This document shows, one piece after another, positions 10,901 to 21,782 of a stretch of 64,000 nt of DNA. Under the pieces are notes generated by a model that worked only from the letters and a program-made list of their open reading frames with translations, was not told the origin of the DNA and did not search any database. This DNA is from Dipteris shenzhenensis. Taxonomy: Eukaryota > Polypodiophyta > Polypodiopsida > Gleicheniales. Position numbers and translations under genes: made by a program. The first letter of the stretch is position 1. The number at the start of each line of letters is the position of its first letter. The DNA is taken from the NCBI GenBank assembly GCA_047967505.1, contig CM106541.1, one strand, 5' to 3'.

Positions 10901-11815
10901 ATGTTTGTAAATTATTACAGCCTTTACATTTACATGGCGTGTGAGTCCTATTTATGGCATATCATGAGATGTAAGTATCATGGCAACCTTTATTTTCATC
11001 TTGTACTGGCAACATTGTGTTAAATAATAATGGTTCTTAATTATTCGTGTAGGGAACATTGGAGTCTGGTGGTTTGGAACCTTGAAGACAACTATTGTTG
11101 GTTTGTTAACTCCATTGCAGGCTTTCATGTCTCAGTGCAAACGTAAGTATTCTATTAATCTGTTGTTACTTCTATATTATGTACCTTATGTGATAGATAC
11201 ACTAAGTTTTTTTAATATGTCACGATGAGCAGGTCGATTGAGAAGTTGGTATCTGCTATCAGAGAAACAGGACAGTACAAAGACTCGGTAGACTTCCAAA
11301 AGCGTTTAGTAGTAGAGCAGGAAGATGGGCATAGTTGTGGGTGGAGAGTTGCCTACAACTGCATGTTGATTTTCAAAGAAATTTTCTCACTTATGCCACA
11401 GATCTCATCGGAAGACTCTTTGGAGCTCAAATATTCAGAGGAGGATATACAATTGTTTAGGGCTGAAATCATTCGAGACCTAATTGCTGCCATTAGAATA
11501 CAACGTGCAACTGAAGCAATACCAGAGCTTCCCTTTAAGGAAGAGGAGACTGAGTCTACTATGAAAGCACTGCATACTACAGAAGAAGTAGAGACCCAAT
11601 GTACACCTACAGCACCACAGCCTCCACTGGAAGCATCAGAAGAGTTGCCACCGCCTCCGCTTGCATTTAAGGAAGAGGATACTGAGTCTACTCCGAAAGC
11701 ACTACATACTACAAAAGAAGTAGAGACCGAGTGTACATCTACAGTACCACAGCCTCCATTGGAAGCATCCGAAGAGTTGCCAGAGTCTCCACTAGAAGCA
11801 TCACAAGAGTTGTGA
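7951..11815 (+). CDS. Protein with three tandem Ulp1/C48-like peptidase modules
   Basis: Eleven GT-AG exons can be read: 7951-8180, 8317-8487, 8572-8661, 8752-9034, 9458-9687, 9771-9941, 10027-10116, 10208-10672, 10800-10970, 11053-11142 and 11233-11815. They total 2574 nt, or 857 residues. Each module repeats the same pattern. It begins with GSSF..(K/R)VMI..(P)QYLEFG(E)EE(I/V)SIL and an exon of exactly 171 nt. A 90-nt exon follows with the HWSL histidine and NS, then an exon with DGHSCGWRVAYNC or YNCGWRVGYNC carrying the cysteine. This is the His-x-Cys layout of Ulp1/SENP (MEROPS C48) cysteine peptidases, which cleave SUMO-like modifiers and are often carried by plant transposons. The usual Asp is Asn in all three (FVNS, FANS, FVNS). 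Modules B and C are joined inside one exon. A TGA at 10942-10944 interrupts module C. The C-terminus has two 44-residue repeats rich in E, T and P. I infer a transposon-linked or captured protease; substrate unknown. Confidence 0.7.
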
Positions 11816-12235
11816 TGCATGTATGATGTTGTGTTTGTAGTTTTTGTTGATTATACACCAATTTGTGACTTATTACTTAAGTGGCATAATCATGATATTT
11901 ATATAATTTCTTTATGCACACAATTTTATGATATGAATGTGTGATGATGTGATTATTTGGAAATAAATCCTTGTGTGATGGGAATTCTGATATGAATATT
12001 TGATGATGTAATATTTGTAATATATTTATTTCATGCACACAATTTTATGATATGAATGTGTGATGATGTGATTATTTGAAAATAAATCCTTGTGTGATGA
12101 GAATTTTGATATGAATATGTGATGATGTAATATTTGTAATATATTTCTTCATGCACACAATTTTATGATATGAATGTGTGATGATGTGATTATTTGGAAA
12201 TAAATCCTTGTGTAATGAGAATTTTATTCAGTTGG
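11816..12235. repeat. AT-rich tandem repeat, about 118-bp unit
   Basis: The motif ATGCACACAATTTTATGATATGAATG starts at 11914, 12033 and 12151, followed each time by GTGATGATGTGATTATTTG and AAATAAATCCTTGTGT. This gives about 2.7 units with periods of 119 and 118 bases. It lies directly after the C48 gene and probably includes its 3' UTR. No polyadenylation site can be fixed. Confidence 0.8.
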
Positions 12236-13000
12236 ACAGTCTCCACTCACTTAAAGTAGAGCATTCGCAATGCTTCTCTCACTTTATTCCAACCCTTATC
12301 CTTATCATCTCCACTCACTTAAAGTAGAGCATTCAATCTCCACTCGCTTTATTCCAACCCTTATCATAGTGAACACATCGTGCCACTCACTTTATTCCAA
12401 CCCTTATCCTTATCGTAGTGAACACATCGTGCCTTAGTGCACTTGTATTCTTCCATCCTAGACTTTCCACAAACACTCTCTTATTTCTTACATCCTAGTC
12501 CTTCTGAGTAACTTGTATTCTTCTATCCTAGTCCTTCCGCAAACACTCTCAGAGTCTTCTTTCATCCATCCTGATAACCAAGTATCCTTCTGAGTAACTT
12601 GTATTCTTCTATCCTAGTCCTTCCGCAAACACTCTCAGAGTCTTCTTTCATCCATCCTGATAACCAAGTATTCTTCTATCCTAGTTCTTCCACAAACACT
12701 CTCTTCTTTCATCCATCCTAGTGCTTCTCATTAACTTGTATTCTTCTTGTATTCTTCTATCCTAGTCCTTTCGCAAACACTCTCAGAGTCTTCTTTCATC
12801 CATCCTGATAACCAAGTATTCTTCTATCCTAGTTCTTCTGCAGACACTCTCTTCTTTCTTGCATCCTAGTGCTTCTCATTAACTTGTATTCTTCTATCCT
12901 AGTCCTTCCGCAAACACTCTCAGAGTCTTCTTTCATCCATCTTGATAACCAAGTAATCTTCTATCCTAGTTCTTCCTCCGCAGACACTCTCTTCTTTCTT
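12236..13000. repeat. TC-rich minisatellite upstream of the 150-aa ORF
   Basis: Two copies of TCCACTCACTTAAAGTAGAGC (about 12240 and 12310) and of CTCACTTTATTCCAACCCTTATC are followed by an array. The array repeats TATTCTTCTATCCTAGTCCTT, CCGCAAACACTCTCAGAG and TCCATCCTGATAACCAAGTA at least four times between 12480 and 12960. Unit length varies (about 91, then 140-150 bases). The array ends 42 bases before the ATG at 13042, so it probably forms part of the 5' UTR or promoter. Confidence 0.75.
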
Positions 13001-13041
13001 GCATCGTAGTCCATCTCCCTTTCTTTATCATCTCCCCACCC

Positions 13042-13494
13042 ATGGATGTCCTTGGCATTGTCGAAGACGTGGAGTTCGGAATTAACAATCTCAAAGAATG
13101 GATTGCTGACCAAGGAGCACAGAGAGAGGCCAGAATTCGACAAGGTTCTCCTTTGACACACATGGAGAGAGAGGAATTTGCTGCACAAAGGCACGCAGAG
13201 AGGGAGAAGACTCTCAAGATAGCAGACAGTGAAAGACTTCTAAGACGTATGATAAAAGCACGACAAGATCTATTAGATTTCTTAAGTAACCTGCGTTATC
13301 GCAGCTCTCGTCATGGGCGATTTGATGCGGATGCTGAGAGAACAATAAGAGCCTCTCAGAGAAATTATAAAGAAACAATTTGTGATTGCTTAAACTTCTT
13401 CTTCGCATGTAATTATGTTGAGGATACAGCTGTGGAGGCAGTGAAGGATTGGGTTGTTGAGAAGATAAGAGAGACCAATGATGAGATCTTCTAG
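13042..13494 (+). CDS. Charged 150-aa protein of unknown function
   Basis: A single open frame starts at ATG in the context CCCACCCATGG, a good plant start, and ends with TAG. The product is rich in Arg, Glu and Asp and looks helical. Examples are INNLKEWIADQGAQREARIR, an EREEFAAQRHAEREKTL helix, DSERLLRRMIKARQDLLDFL and a C-terminal AVKDWVVEKIRETNDEIF. Two cysteine-containing stretches (ICDCLNFFFACNY) lie near residue 120. There is no signal peptide or membrane span. I do not recognise the family. The ORF sits 1.2 kb downstream of the C48 gene on the same strand, between two tandem-repeat arrays, and could belong to the same mobile unit; that is inference. Confidence 0.5.
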   Translation: MDVLGIVEDVEFGINNLKEWIADQGAQREARIRQGSPLTHMEREEFAAQRHAEREKTLKIADSERLLRRMIKARQDLLDFLSNLRYRSSRHGRFDADAERTIRASQRNYKETICDCLNFFFACNYVEDTAVEAVKDWVVEKIRETNDEIF

Positions 13495-13506
13495 ACTTAG
13501 ATAAGA

Positions 13507-13725
13507 GAGACTGTATTAAGGTGTTTTTTGACACCATATGGCTTTGTATTAAGGTGTTTTTTGACACCATATGGCCTTGTATTAAGGTGTTTTTTGACAC
13601 CATATGGCTTTGAGTAATATGATCTACTTCTTGTACAAATGTGATGTTAAGATGATGTTAAGAGAGACTGTATTAAGGTGTTTTTTGGCACCATATGGCT
13701 TTGAGTAATATGATCTACTTCTTTA
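13507..13725 (+). repeat. Tandem stem-loop repeats in the 3' flank
   Basis: The 34-bp unit CTGTATTAAGGTGTTTTTTG plus ACACCATATGGCTT occurs three times in tandem (about 13512, 13546, 13579). A fourth copy near 13670 follows a duplicated GAGTAATATGATCTACTTCTT segment. Each unit contains GGTGT and ACACC around a TTTTTG loop. The fourth has GGCACC, which breaks one base pair. They lie within 20-230 bases of the stop codon at 13494. Confidence 0.8.
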
Positions 13726-14754
<1,029 letters not shown>

Positions 14755-14813
14755 CTAATCATTGTAAATTTGTAATTGGGAATTTTCAGCTCCAGGTTTA
14801 TTTTCATGTACAT

Positions 14814-17474
14814 ATGGCTCCAAAAAAGAAGAGTGTTGGAACAAGTGCTAGATGTTTAACACAATATTTTAATTGCATGGCAGAATATTTTATTTTCATG
14901 TCAACAAGACTTGAGCAAGCTGATCATGGTCCAGATTGTTTATCTAAGGAAAGCCTTGGTAGCAATGAAATGTTACACTCATTGAAATCAACTAAGGTTG
15001 TTCCATCAACACCATCACAAGATGTCCAAAGTGTAGGAGTGGATGCAACACAGTCAATTGCAAGGAGCAACCACTCATCTCCAACAAATCCAAGAGAAGG
15101 AGAGTCAATTAGAAAGGAAAGTAAGAGGAAGAGAGGTCAATGGGATATTGGGAGGACATTCAAAGCTGATTGGGTTTCAAAGTATCCAATCATACAGCCT
15201 TTGGAGTCAAAAAATGAGTCATCAAAGTTTGCTACTTGTATAGCTTGTAGTTGGAAGTTGGGTCGATCAATCAAGCTATAATTAAAGCTTGAGACAATAG
15301 AGAAACACCTTGGAAAAGTTTATGAGAAAGAGATGGTTGATGGAAATACAAAAATTGTTGCTCGTTGGAAGAGTAGTGGTGAATGTAGGCATATACAAAA
15401 CATGGCTGAATATGAAGCTCATTTATTGCATTTTGAAGAGGATAGAAATGTTGGAGCAACCATTCAACACTTGTATGAGAAAAGGGTCTTGAAGGATTGC
15501 CAATCCACGCTTGCACAATTTGCCCTTGTATTGCACATTCTCTCCATAGGGAAGCCCATGTCAAAATATTCCAAGTGGGAGAGCCCATTAAGCTTCATTA
15601 GACTTCGTGTTCCACATTTTCCAACAAACCATTGGAGTGAAACTGCAGGTTGGGAGTTTGCCTACTACATGGCAGAAGTGGGCAAGGGATGCTTACAAGA
15701 GAAATTAGCAAATGCCAAGTTCATTGCTATCTCACTTGATGAGGTAACCACATGAGATAATGGCTCATGGGTGTGTATAAATGCATATTTTGTGGAAGAA
15801 CATGTGAGAAAGGTATGCTATGTGGGATCTCCAAGTTGGAATGTAGTGCGACTTCAAATGCTATATTGAGGTTGCTAATTGAAAGCATGACAACAAATGG
15901 TGGGATGAGCTTGAGAGATTTGTCTCAAAAGATTATATGTGTGGGTGTTGATGGATGTTCGGTAATGCATGGGATTCAAGCTGGATTTTGTGTCCAATTG
16001 AAGAGGCTTTATGCTCCTTACATGGTTGGCATACATTGTATGGCTCACCATACAAACTTGGCTTATAAGATTCTCCAAAGTTTTAATTGTGTGTAGAAGA
16101 TAGAGGATTTGGTGAGAAAAACATATGCTTTTTTTCCAAGGATTCCTAAAAGATTCAATCAGTTTAAGGTGTTTGCAAAAGGAGTTAGCCAAGGTAAGAA
16201 GATCTTGAAGCAAGTTGATACCAGGTGGATTTCACTCATTGGTCCAGTTCAGTTGCCTATATGAAGAATATAAATCAATCATTGGGACTGTGCATGCACT
16301 TGCTCTAAAGAAGGGAAAGGGGCGAGAAAAGGCCATAAGGCTGTTAGATCTCCTTAGTGATGCAGAAACATTTTTATATCTTGGTGGATTACTTCCAATG
16401 TTACGAGAGATGAATCATCTAATAAAAACAGCACAAGCACGAGACTGTTACATTATGGAGTATACTATAGCACGAAAGCTCGCATGCTTGCAATTAATTG
16501 CCCTCTATGGAAAAAGCTCAAGCTTCTCAAGCAAAGAGTTTGAGGAATGGAATACTAGTTTGCATATTGAGAATGAGAATAGCTTTTTATGCTATAATAA
16601 AAAAGGATGTTTGTGCATGAAGTCAAAAGGAAAATTGATAGAAGTTCATCTCATGAGAAAGGTGAAGCGAGTTGAAAAGCATCGAAAAGTCAAACAGTCA
16701 ACTTTTCCACAACTCATAAGCTTTGTTAGGAAAGAGCTTATTTCTGTGTGTGCCACTCTAGTTGATGAGATCCAACAACGGTTTCCTAAAGATGAACTCC
16801 TTGAATCATTTGCAATTGTTCACCCCATGTATTGGAACAATGAAAAAGACAAAAGAGTATTGATGATTGACTTCACTAACAAAGTTCAAGTCATTTCAAA
16901 TCAATTTGGTCAAAGTGTGGAGCTGAATAACAATAGAGTGAATGCATTAATCTATCCCAAAGAGCTCATAAATCAGTCAGGCATCTTTGGGCAAACTATC
17001 TGGGAGCAATATAGCAAGCTAGAAGAACCATCAAAGCCTGGATCCATGACTAGATTGTGGAGGAAATTGGAGACAAACTTATATCTAAAGGAGAGAATGT
17101 CTGAGTACTTCAAGCTTGTTGATCTATGCCAAACAATAATTCTTGGTTCAGTGGAAGATGAGCGGGTGTTTAATAGCTTGTCCTTCATAAAGAACAACTT
17201 GCGAAATAGACTTGAAAAGAATTTGGATACATGTTTGAGATTGTATACTATCAAGCATGACCTTAGCACATTTCCATTTGAGGAGGCGTATGCTTTATGG
17301 GACTCAAATTGTCATAGAAGGACTATTAACAAGAATGCATTACAAGATGAAAGAGCATTTGAGCATGTCCAAAGCTTCCAAATCTGTGACAAATTTTTTG
17401 GCAAGTCTCACTTGCTTGTTTCTTCTCTTATTGGCACACTCTCTTATCTTGTTTTTATACTTTTCAAGGTTTAG
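14814..17474 (+). pseudogene. hAT-superfamily transposase relic
   Basis: Reading starts at MAPKKKSVGTSARCL (14814). A BED/TTF-like zinc finger follows: FKADWVSKYP, CIACSWKLG, then KLETIEKHLGK. The catalytic core shows ISLDEVTT (first Asp, near 15740) and ICVGVDGCSVMHG with IHCMAHHTNLAYKI (second Asp, near 15950-16065). The C-terminal hAT dimerisation region reads LGSVEDERVFNSLSFIKNNL (near 17145-17210). The frame is broken by TAA at 15279-15281, TGA at 15753-15755, TAG at 16094-16096, and by frame changes near 15800-15860 and 16250. The longest intact piece is 16215-17474. The family is close to ZNF862-like hAT proteins. Terminal inverted repeats and an 8-bp target duplication were not found by eye. 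Confidence 0.85.
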
Positions 17475-18546
17475 GTTTGCTGATGGTCTCCATCTTTGAT
17501 TTCATTGCTTGTGGTACAGTGTCTTACTTTATTCTATTGTTTTGCAAGGTGATCACCGCTTCCCATTTTTTGCAATATTTTTGGTTTAACTCCTAAATAT
17601 TGCATGAGCTACTTATTTTAACTGGTAATCTTTATATTTCTCATTTTCAAATTCATATGGGTAGACCTTGGTAAAGAGGGAGTTATATCTATCAAGCTAT
17701 GCAAGAGAGATTTGATGTAGTATCTGAAATTCAGAATTAGTAATAGTTAGGTTAGTATAAGTATAAGACTAACACCAAATATCTAGCATTGACAGTATCT
17801 AACACCGTTAGTATTAGTTTAGAATAGTCTAGAACACTTAGTTTGGAACAATTGAGAACAGTTAGGAATAGTCCAAAACTAGAACAATTCATAATGGTGA
17901 GGAACAATTCAAAACAGTTTATTTTTTGATATCAAATATAGTTAGCAATTTAAATGTTAGTATTAGATACAATTAGTTTGAATTAGTATCTAATCAGTAC
18001 AAGTTGAATAGACTTAGTGTTAATATGGGCCTATAGTTAGTATAAGACTAACACAAATACGTTTAGTATTATAAAAGCTAGTAGTAGTATTAGTTGAAAT
18101 AAATTCAATTACTATATTTTCTAGGAGTTCATGTTTGCACTTATTTTAGACAAATCTTTATGTTTTTTACTCTGATCAAGGAAATGGTTGTAAGAGCTTT
18201 TTATGGATATTACATGCAAAATAAAAATGTTGATCTTATCTTTTTAAAATACAGGCAAGTACTATATGTTGTAGGAGCTGAGATCTACAGTTGCTGGATA
18301 TTGCACAAAACTTTTGGGTGGTGTACCCTCAAGGTAATTTTGTAATTCAAATGTCAATGTGGAATAAATGATAATGCATTGTGCTATTGTTTTTTGGGTT
18401 TCTCACAATTAATGCTATGAAGAACTTGCTACACTTATAGGTATTTGCTATGTGTTCCCTGATTTGTAGTTTAAAAGGGACTGCTTTGGACAAGAGCATA
18501 AAATCGTGTATTGGATACATGGCTATGATAAATGGCCATGAGCAAT
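17475..18546. other. Non-coding, TTAGTAT-rich stretch
   Basis: From 17720 to 18090 the words AGTTAG, TAGTATTAG, GAACAATTCA and ACAGTTAG recur at irregular spacing, which looks like a degenerate short tandem array. The rest (18100-18546) has no supportable gene. Confidence 0.5.
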
Positions 18547-18793
18547 CTCGGGGGGGTCACTCATCATATGTAACCCTATCATGTGAGTTCAACAGAAGGA
18601 TATTTTTAATTCCTAAAATTTACAAAAATAAATATACATAAGGGACTATTTAAAATAGTTTTGGAAAAAATTTACAGATTTGTATAGAAAAGGGGTACAT
18701 TTTATTAATGAAAAAATTTACAGATAAGGGATTTTAAATATAGGCCTTGAACGCACGTGATATAGAGGGTTTATACATAGTGACCCCCCCGAG
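18547..18793. mobile_element. hAT-type MITE, copy 1 (247 bp)
   Basis: The element is bounded by the perfect 15-bp inverted repeats CTCGGGGGGGTCACT and AGTGACCCCCCCGAG. It is flanked by the 8-bp direct repeat TGAGCAAT at 18539-18546 and 18794-18801. The interior is AT-rich with no coding capacity. It shares GAACGCACGTGATATAGAGG and TTTACAGATTTGTATAGAAA with copy 2. An 8-bp duplication and GC-rich terminus are typical of hAT non-autonomous elements. Confidence 0.9.
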
Positions 18794-18801
18794 TGAGCAA
18801 T

Positions 18802-21196
18802 GGTGTTGGATGGAGTATATGTCCAAATTGCAATAAAGCAGAATTGAACATGAATTGCAGGTATGATTCTTCATTGCCTCTCTACACATCATTCTCTTCT
18901 TTCTTCTCATCATGATGAATCATAATCTATTATGCTATTGTGTAAGGTCTCATCTGTTGTTTGATTAATATCATGTAAATTTTTATGTGACTTTAACTAG
19001 TTGCTATGTGTATCATGATGTGTAGTGTAGAAGGGAAGGGAGTAGTCTACCAACACTTTGCTGCATGGAGGCTGCCTAGGAACTCCCTTCTAGCACCCTT
19101 CCTAGAAGGGAGTAAAATACCAATTTTCCCAGATCCCTTCATGGTTAACCATCTAGGAACACCCTTTGGAGGTGAAACCTGAGCTACCCAGTGTGTCATC
19201 AATGCATGTGACAGGTAGTCATGAGATGGATCTATTCTCAGCTACCCAATGTGTCATCAGTGCATGTGACAGGTAGTCATGAGATGGATCTATTCAGATT
19301 AATTAGCTAGGCCTCATGTTGTTCTTATTTGTTTGACATATTGGTTGTGTGGTTTTTCTTAAACTAGGACTTGCAGCATCCACTTTTCAATTGTCCTCGG
19401 CATTACCCCTGATGATGTAGTAGAAGTTGCAGTCTTGAGGGACATATCAACATAAGCTCCATGTGGGAAGGTAGTCTTCAAGGAGGCAAACATTGAACAA
19501 TGAAATTTGAAATCGGGAGTTGGAACAGCATGACACAATAGCTATGAGAGGTCCAAATATGCCCAATGGTAGCAGACATTATCCTTCTCCCCATATGTAA
19601 GATCCGTGACTCAAATCTGGTATATACTTCTCCTATGTGTCACTCCCATTATGACAATATGCAAGGTTGCATGATGCTTTATGAACCATTTCATTTTTTG
19701 GTAAATTTTGCAGAATTTGCAGCAAGTATGACTATTTTTTGTATATCATGATGTGTATTGTAGAAGGGAAACATAATCAAGTGCACTGCTTTAAGCATGC
19801 GGTGGTGTGAGAAAGGCACTATGAGCAATGGTATTGGCTAGAGTGTAAATTTGAATTGTGACAAAGCAGAGTTAGACATGAATAATAGGCATGATGCTTC
19901 ATTGTCTTTCCCCCATGTCTTTCTCCTTGTCATTTTAGGGCTCCCTCACATATGTTATCATAACAAGAACAATAATTAGTTGAATGAGTACATGGTTTTA
20001 TACCCCAATTGTCCCTTTTCATTGTGGGAAGGTGAACTGATGTCAAAGATGTCTTTTTTTTGTTGCAGGGACACTTACTTTGATCTACTACAAAGGTACC
20101 ATGATGAGCTTGGATACCCATTTCCAAAAGCAAAGGAAGGATTGATCTACTACAAAAGTACCATGATGAGCTAAGATACCCATTTCCAAAAGCAAAGGAA
20201 GGATTGTATGAAAATCTTATTAGTAGTTCTTTAGTTGATATATGTACTTTGTACATGTGCTAGGAAGTGCTTCACAAGTTTTCGATTTAAAATTTGTACA
20301 AGATCCAAGCTCAAGGTGAAAGTTTTTCTTATTGATGTATGATGATTCATGGCTTGCACTAATTAAGTGGTATGTAACAAATGACAACATGCAACAAAGA
20401 GGCATACATCAGAACTATAATAAAAGTTGGTTTGAAATATGTTTGCCTCTTTTTTGTGTCTTGGTAAGTCAACATATTTTGAATTGGGCCATTCTTGATG
20501 CAAACAATGATCAAGTATTGGATTTAATTTGGGTCATAAGGTTAAATGCATTGGAGGTGCATGAGGTTAGTTGGTTGAAAAGTGTTTTGACTATTATTTT
20601 CAAAGAGCTATTTGAAACATCCATCCTAATGTGTTTTGAAGAAAAAAAGGTATTGAATTACTCTTCAACACTAGAATTTAAAACAAAAATTCACATTCAA
20701 CTTTTAAAGGTTGAAAAATAAGAGCTTGACTAAATTCAATTGCAAGCATAGGTTGATAGTAGGGTTCTAGAATTGATTATGATCAAATTAAAACTATTTG
20801 AGGGTGTTGTTGGATTTGACCATGTTACTCACATAGCACACACACAGTGAAGCTGCCAAGGCAAGACTTGTTGGTGATGGTCTCAAATTTTGTGGACTCA
20901 CATAGAACACACATAGTGAAGCCAAGGAAAGACTTAATGGTGATGGTCTAATCTTCTTATATGGGTATTTTTTACATGGTTGTTTTGAGGGTAGGGTGCA
21001 CACTGCATGCATACAAAGAATTGTCTTAGATCCTTACATAGATTTATGGTTTACTTATGTGTACGATCTTAGGATCTATAGTTGTAGCCAATGAATAAAT
21101 TTTGAGATGCTTTTAGAGGGAAATGCTTTTGAGATGCTTTTAGAGGGAAATGCTCTCAGCTTTTTATGAGAAGTGAAATTGTATCCAAAATGGAGT
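18802..21196. other. Non-coding stretch with local tandem duplications
   Basis: A 58-bp unit (AGCTACCCA..TGTGTCATCA.TGCATGTGACAGG) is duplicated at 19182-19297. A 62-bp unit with GATCTACTACAAA and CCATGATGAGCT is duplicated at 20080-20206. A segment with GGTATTGGCTAGAGTG..GCATGATGCTTCATTG at 19825-19920 is a diverged copy of 18803-18900. At 20830-20970 a TGGTGATGGTCT..CTCACATAG unit appears twice. Short open frames at 19566-20721 show no motif I recognise, and I call no gene. Confidence 0.5.
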
Positions 21197-21442
21197 CTCG
21201 GGGGGGTCACTCATCATATGTCACCCTATCACGTGAGTTCAACAAAAGGATATTTTTTATTTCTAAAATTTACATAAATAAATATACATAAGGGACTTTT
21301 TAAATTAGTTTTGGGAAAAATTTACAGATTTGTATAGAAAAGGGGTGCATTTTATTAATGAAAAATTTACAGATAAGGGACTTTAGAAATAGGCCTTGAA
21401 CGCACGTGATATAGAGGGTTTATACATAGTGACCCCCCGGAG
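21197..21442. mobile_element. hAT-type MITE, copy 2 (246 bp)
   Basis: It begins CTCGGGGGGGTCACT and ends GTGACCCCCCGGAG, so the 3' terminus has changed from CCCCCCCGAG. It is flanked by the exact 8-bp direct repeat AATGGAGT at 21189-21196 and 21443-21450. The interior is nearly the same as copy 1 and in the same orientation. It has no coding capacity. Confidence 0.9.
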
Positions 21443-21731
21443 AATGGAGTGCACTGAATGAGATTATTGATATTTTAAACATAAAAATGGAAAAGGTGCA
21501 ATTGAGTCAATAATCTAAGGGGCGTAGCCTCTTTTTGAATAAATTTATGTGTCATAATCATTGTTATGGGTAGAGAAATAAGTGCTAAGATAATCAAAAA
21601 TTGGTTTCTAGGAAGGTAGCAAACACATCAATGATCAAATGTTTGAATATTGAGAATTTTTATAGTCATGTGCATTGCATAACTAGAAACATGCATTCAA
21701 CAAGATGGCACCTTGGGTGTTGTCTATATAA

Positions 21732-21782
<51 letters not shown>

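Noticed and set aside
12480-13000. Array with repeated units considered as CRISPR-like
   Set aside because: Units vary in length and have no unique spacers, and the sequence is eukaryotic. It is a minisatellite.
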